A stretch of DNA of 40,122 nt from Stentor roeselii (Eukaryota > Ciliophora > Heterotrichea > Heterotrichida > Stentoridae). The notes under the pieces are model-generated. The model was not told the origin of the DNA and made no database searches. It saw only the letters and a program-made list of their open reading frames with translations. The translations under genes and the position numbers were made by a program. Each line of letters starts with the position of its first letter. The first letter of the stretch is position 1. Shown piece by piece: positions 35,841 through 40,122 of this stretch. The stretch covers positions 1 to 40,122 of the forward strand of contig RSEH01000346.1 of the NCBI GenBank assembly GCA_006503475.1, read 5' to 3'.

Positions 35841-37999
35841 TTATTATTTAAACTTTATAGACATATTTGTATACCTAAGAATTTTTTTCAATAGATAAAC
35901 TCTAATAAAGAATAACAAAAATTGATTATTGCAGTTTTCTGTTTTGTATTTTTGTTGATATTTTTGGAAAGACAAATATTTTATCTTCAAAAACCTTTAG
36001 AGATACCACTGAAGAAGAATAAAAGCTGCAGGACATCTTATCTGGCCTAATATATGTTGCTATTCAAAGTTTGAATATAGTAAATCTGTATTTAATATTA
36101 TAGACAATTAAAGTTTCAGAAAATGGTCTTCGGTTACTAATCTTATCATATCATGGAACACCTATTTTAACTAAGCTTTAACTAAATTCATCATCTACTT
36201 AAACGATTTTTAATTTGGAATGGGAATTAGATAGAGTAAAGCGCTCTTCTTTAAAGAGGTCTAGAAACATTCAGGATTATGCAGATACAAATCTAGAGAT
36301 TTTACTTCTTTGATCATATTTCACCTAGGTTTTCAATTTATTTAGTTCTTTTCGCTTGATTGCTTTAGTTTTCTTTGTTTTCAGATGATCAAGAACCTGT
36401 CTTCTTTGAATGAATTTAAATTCTAGATGTATTATCAAAGAGATAATTGCTCAGCGATAATCAAGAGCATCTAAAAACATGATTCTGAATGTATTGGTAT
36501 TGTCTTCTCGCTTTTCTCTGGTTTATAACCTTTTTTATGAAATTTCCTTAGTTTTTTAAATTGTCTACAGGTTCTTCTTTTGAGAAATTCAAAAATCTTA
36601 ATGAAATAGAGTCAATCTTCATCGAGACTATTTAACTACACTAATTAAAAACATCTATAAATCACCAAGTTTCTCCTGAAGTCAATATTTATGATTATAT
36701 AGAGTGGAATAGTTCTACAACTAACTTTATTAGAAAATGAGCTCAGTTTTAGCTTTCTTACTCTCAATTTCATAATAAAACTTCGGAAATGCTTTTATTT
36801 ACCATAGCTTCAGCATTTTGAATTAGTTGAGTTAAGTATAAGTAATGTAAAAATGGTTTATCTAATGATATAATAATCTGTTTGAATATAATCTAATTCT
36901 TGAGTTTTCGACTTTATTTTACAACCTTGGGGAAAATTAGGGTTATATTATAAAGAGATAGGATATAATATTATATTTTACATGAGTAAAGTTGAATGTA
37001 AATAGTTTGACGGTAGTCTTTATAGATTATTAATGATTAGCTTCATCGTTTCTTTCAAAATTAATATTGATTGATTTTTATTTACTTAGAATATTTCTGA
37101 TAGCGATTATTCATTTTTTTTGAAGACCAGAGAACTTCATTTCAACGAAAACACCTTTCTTGAATCAGAATTAAAGTATTGAATGTAAATTTTACAATAA
37201 TAATTTTGATTAGGTCTTAGAATTTACTCAAATAATCCAAAAACTTATCTAAAAATATTGAAATACACTAGAGCAAATTTTAGGCAAATTAATCACAAAT
37301 CATATTTAAAGAAGCTACATCGAATCTTCATTTAAACTTTAGAAGCTTATCGAAATTGAGCATCTATTCATTTATGGTCAAACAATATCAGAACTTATTT
37401 CAGAATAACTTTAGCTCATAAGATTTTCTCCAATAAACTTTGATTGAAACCAAGTTATTTCCTGATGAGAGTCCAATCTGATCTTATCATTAACAAACTA
37501 TCTAGTTACTTTTCTATAGAATAATATTTAAGGTTGAACTCAGTAATCTTCTGTTCAGAATATGATCAAACGGCCTTTGGAAAGTCAAAATAGAGGTTCC
37601 ATGATGACACTTATATAAAAAGTACTTGTGTGAAGACAAATGTGTCTAGGGATGCACTTTGTTGGGGATTCTGCATGTTTGTAAGAGTCTGGCTTTTAAA
37701 ATTAGTAGACTTTAACTTGTACTGTAATTAAAATAGTTCTTATAATTCTTGGATTTAGATTAAAAGTTAATTTCTATCTGAAATGAACTGATTGCTATAA
37801 GAAGTTCAAGTAAAATTACTTGAAATTTGATTTTAGATTCTATCTCTTAAGAAATGTTGATTTTCTCTTTGTCCCACTCGATTTATTATTATATTAAGAT
37901 CTGCATGCACTGTGATATTCAGGGATGCACTCAAAGTTAAAGCTTAAAAATCTAATATAAAGTTTAGTAAGATTATAACTCAAATCTAAAAATTTTCAT
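35841..37999. other. 2.2-kb gene-free AT-rich region
   Basis: This is the longest stretch without a callable gene. Frames are short on both strands. It separates the Cys-rich gene start from the DHHC pseudogene and probably includes the lost 5' part of that pseudogene (expected at about 37,370-38,000) and the Cys-rich promoter. An 11-mer (AGGGATGCACT) occurs at 37648 and 37921. No tRNA, transposase or tandem array is seen. Other decayed genes cannot be excluded. Confidence 0.5.
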
Positions 38000-38960
38000 A
38001 AAAATCCAGCTAAAAATAAACACTTTATCGATAATAATTCAGTTACAACAATAAAATTTACTTCCCCAAAGCATTATTTTTAAAAGCATAAAATCGAGTT
38101 CGAAATCTTCAAACCTGGTGCAATAAAAGGCAGTTAAATGATTAAGACCTGCTAGGAAAAGCCACTCATAAACGAAAATTCTTAAAAGCGTGTAAATGTT
38201 AATACGTTTAACTTAAATACAAACAATCATATAATTGTTTACATCTTTTTTTTATAGGTAGATCAAGTCTGATCATTTTTATCTTTTCTGAAATCGGTCT
38301 CACCTTAATCCTGACAATTCGAATTTCCATTTTTAAATTTTTTTATGTGCTAGTAAGCATTAAAATGTACTTTTAGGCAATTAACATGTGCTCATGACTT
38401 ACGGCCTAATAAAATCTCTCATTACTGAAAAGTGAATAGAGGAAAGATATTGGAATTGCCGTACTTTTCATGGATGATTAAAGGTATCAACTATGCAGGA
38501 CTTTAGCCATCACTATTCAGATAAAAAAATTAATTAATTAAGGCATCATTCCTGGTATCTCACTTTTGCATATACAAACTTTTGTTTCATTTTTTTCAAA
38601 GGGCTTGATTTTCCAAAAGTTTATCAATGAATGTCGATTAACAGCCTTGGATTGAATCGGCATGTTTTAAGATTGGTTCTGTCTCTTTGTTGTCAGGTCT
38701 TTTGTTTGCCATTCTCTCTGATTTCTACAGATCTCGAATGGTATTCAAAATAATAATACTCGCAAGTTATTCGTTTTTGAAGTAAAGATAGGAGATTCTG
38801 TTCTGATATTTTAAATGAAAGGAGCTTGATGCTGATGGAATTTTACAGATGGGTTAGTCGCAATGTAAGTAATGATTGAGTTATAGACTTGAATGTTAGA
38901 GGCCTATTGCTGTGTAAGAAGGTTTATTATAAGTAATAAGAGCCTTCTGTGTTAAGAATT
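38000..38960 (+). pseudogene. decayed copy of the ankyrin-DHHC palmitoyltransferase gene
   Basis: This segment aligns by eye, over almost its whole length, with about 31230-32200 of the intact DHHC gene. It includes the last ankyrin repeat (AAAGGCAG at about 38126), the two transmembrane helices (38230-38350), the Cys-rich domain (38397-38483) and the C-terminal part (38680-38930). Inactivating changes are plain: a zinc-binding Cys codon TGC has become TGA in ATTACTGAAAAG, the DHHC string reads like SHHY, the middle intron has lost its GT and AG ends, and indels follow DHHC. One 15-nt intron still looks spliceable. The 5' half is not recognisable. It has no long open frame, so it is a pseudogene rather than a divergent paralogue. 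Confidence 0.88.
38484..38498 (+). other. relic 15-nt intron in the DHHC pseudogene
   Basis: The sequence GTATCAACTATGCAG corresponds to the third intron of the intact gene (GTATCAGGTACTTAG). Length, GT, AG and A at position 10 are kept, while five other positions differ. It sits directly before the GACTTT codons, as in the intact copy. Confidence 0.8.
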
Positions 38961-39612
38961 TCATTTTAAAATTCTTCATGTGTTTAGAGTAAAGTCATTA
39001 TTAAAATTGAAGAGATTTCTGCATTTTAATTAGATGAATAATGATGATATTGTTGATGTGTCTTTGAATTTTATGTTTAACCAAAGAATTTTTTATCAAT
39101 AACGATTTCATTTGATCTGGTAGATCATTTGTTAAGTTCCATTTTAATACACTTAATTTTATATTTAATTTTTCAATCTGATAATGAGCATTCCTGGTTC
39201 GATACTATGCCTAGTTATTTTTTAAAGTTAAATTATTTATTGATCTTGAAAAATAATCGGCATTAATTAGATGATAGGATTATATTTATAATTATAATCT
39301 TAATCTTATTTCAAGTACGAAATCCTCATTTCAGAATAATATTTCTTGGTTTTGGTTAACATAATATAAAAAGAATACTTTTAAAGTAAAATTAAATAAA
39401 ATTATGTATTAATACCATAAATTTTAATCGTCATAAGTTAAATCCTATCTTATATTCATATCTTATCTAAACCATAAATTTCATTAAAATACAAAAATTA
39501 AAAATTCTAGCCATAGACCAAATAATTTGAAAGCCACTCACTGAATGAATGCCCTTTCTTAGTTACTAGACTTTTTATGAAATATTAAAATAACTATTCC
39601 TAACTAATAATA
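38961..39612. other. AT-rich spacer between pseudogene and paralogue
   Basis: This 652-bp spacer is the counterpart of the 311-bp spacer at 32269-32579 and about twice as long. Only its last 80 bp align clearly with the first copy (ending TAATAATATTATTTTAT). No gene or repeat array is visible. Confidence 0.45.
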
Positions 39613-40122
39613 TTATTTTATACTAACTTTCGAAATATCTTGTACTTTATTGGATTTTTTATTGCAAGCTTTCCTAATAAGATCTTTCAATGATCTCATC
39701 ATTATCATAAAAGAAAACAAATAATTTGTACCAAAGCAAGACATTAAAGTATAAATAAAAATATTGTTGAATGTATCCTCACTCAAAATACCAGGTCTCA
39801 AAAACATGACCAGTATCAAAACGAAAATACTCATAATAACCCCTTCATTAATAATATTTGATATCAATATTATCCTATCTTTAAAAGGTCTTACAATAAG
39901 TAAATACAAAAACATTATTATTGAGCATGATAAATTTATTGACCTTTGAACAACCGGAAAACCATTCAAGTGCACTTGAGAAAATGCAAAGATAAGTCGA
40001 TTTAAGGTAAACAAAGGATAATAAAGCATAAATTTGAATCCTCTGTCCTGATGAAATTCTGTTATAAGTGATGAAAATCTACCCACAAACAATTCATCTC
40101 TTGACAAGTGAATTCTATCATA
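39613..40122 (-). CDS. paralogue of the Cys-rich multi-TM surface protein, C-terminal part
   Basis: The gene is cut by the window end; at least 170 codons of its 3' exon are present and open. The frame runs from the last base (YDRIHLSRDELFVGRF) to TAA at 39613 and matches the C-terminus of the first copy residue for residue without gaps, with about 27 changes in 164, most of them conservative. The four hydrophobic helices, the VRPFKDR motif and the basic tail (KDLIRKACNKKS) are all kept. Absence of stops or indels, beside a heavily decayed DHHC copy, suggests that selection has maintained this gene. Its ectodomain lies beyond the window. Confidence 0.85.
   Translation of the reverse strand, partial: YDRIHLSRDELFVGRFSSLITEFHQDRGFKFMLYYPLFTLNRLIFAFSQVHLNGFPVVQRSINLSCSIIMFLYLLIVRPFKDRIILISNIINEGVIMSIFVLILVMFLRPGILSEDTFNNIFIYTLMSCFGTNYLFSFMIMMRSLKDLIRKACNKKSNKVQDISKVSIK

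Larger units (their letters stand above)
38000..40122. repeat. second copy of a tandem segmental duplication
   Basis: The order DHHC gene (+) then Cys-rich gene (-) at 30616-35840 is repeated at 38000 to beyond 40122, in the same orientation. The Cys-rich stops lie 7,033 bp apart. The shared segment includes part of the 3' spacer, so one event duplicated both genes rather than each separately. Confidence 0.85.

Noticed and set aside
1-40122. CRISPR array, IS elements, prophage, bacterial operon
   Set aside because: All recognisable genes are eukaryotic, the tandem repeats are contiguous without spacers, and no transposase or integrase is seen.

Overview
The window looks like macronuclear DNA of a heterotrich ciliate, most probably Stentor or a close relative (inference from sequence alone). 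Three things support this. Several genes are interrupted by introns of exactly 15 nt. All three standard stop codons are used as stops: TAG for IPP2, pyruvate kinase and NF-YC, TGA for the TMEM43-like gene, and TAA for most others. Genes are packed with gaps of 0-120 bp in AT-rich DNA. Blepharisma also has such introns but reads TGA as Trp, so it fits less well. Every gene here is eukaryotic; I see no bacterial operon, CRISPR array, IS element, rRNA or tRNA.

Layout. 1-6,300 is a same-strand (minus) array: phosphatase-1 inhibitor-2, importin-4/Kap123, a PTGR/MDR-type reductase, a coiled-coil protein and ribosomal protein uL22 (RPL17). 6,390-10,522 holds a SAXO/MAP6-type microtubule protein, an NAA60-like N-acetyltransferase, a coiled-coil protein and a MAP3K-like kinase; the last two each have one 15-nt intron. 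11,446-13,872 is an OSCA/TMEM63-like channel with two 15-nt introns. 14,537-19,077 holds an unrecognised gene divergent, by 19 bp, from a C2-like/coiled-coil/GAR-like protein, then a TMEM43 (LUMA)-like protein whose 3' end overlaps a purple acid phosphatase. 19,199-25,777 holds Sec24, pyruvate kinase, a large coiled-coil protein and NF-YC, the last starting on the base after its neighbour's stop. 26,271-29,988 holds a HYLS1-like centriole protein, a small orphan, a Trp-repeat (Sfi1-like?) protein and a small secreted protein, separated by minisatellite-like DNA. 30,616-40,122 is a tandem duplication. Its unit is an ankyrin-DHHC palmitoyltransferase gene tail-to-tail with a gene for a LamG-like/Cys-rich/multi-TM surface protein. 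In the second copy the DHHC gene is a pseudogene, while the surface-protein gene (cut by the window end) stays open.

The genes are mostly housekeeping (transport, translation, glycolysis, COPII, transcription) mixed with cytoskeletal and ciliary genes (SAXO, GAR-like, HYLS1-like, coiled coils). The most unusual signals are architectural: 15-nt introns with an invariant A at position 10, start codons embedded in TATAAATG, intergenic distances down to 0 and 19 bp, and a fine-scale mosaic of strand composition that flips inside genes. The best candidate for new biology is the duplicated DHHC / Cys-rich receptor pair, whose receptor half recalls cysteine repeat modular proteins.
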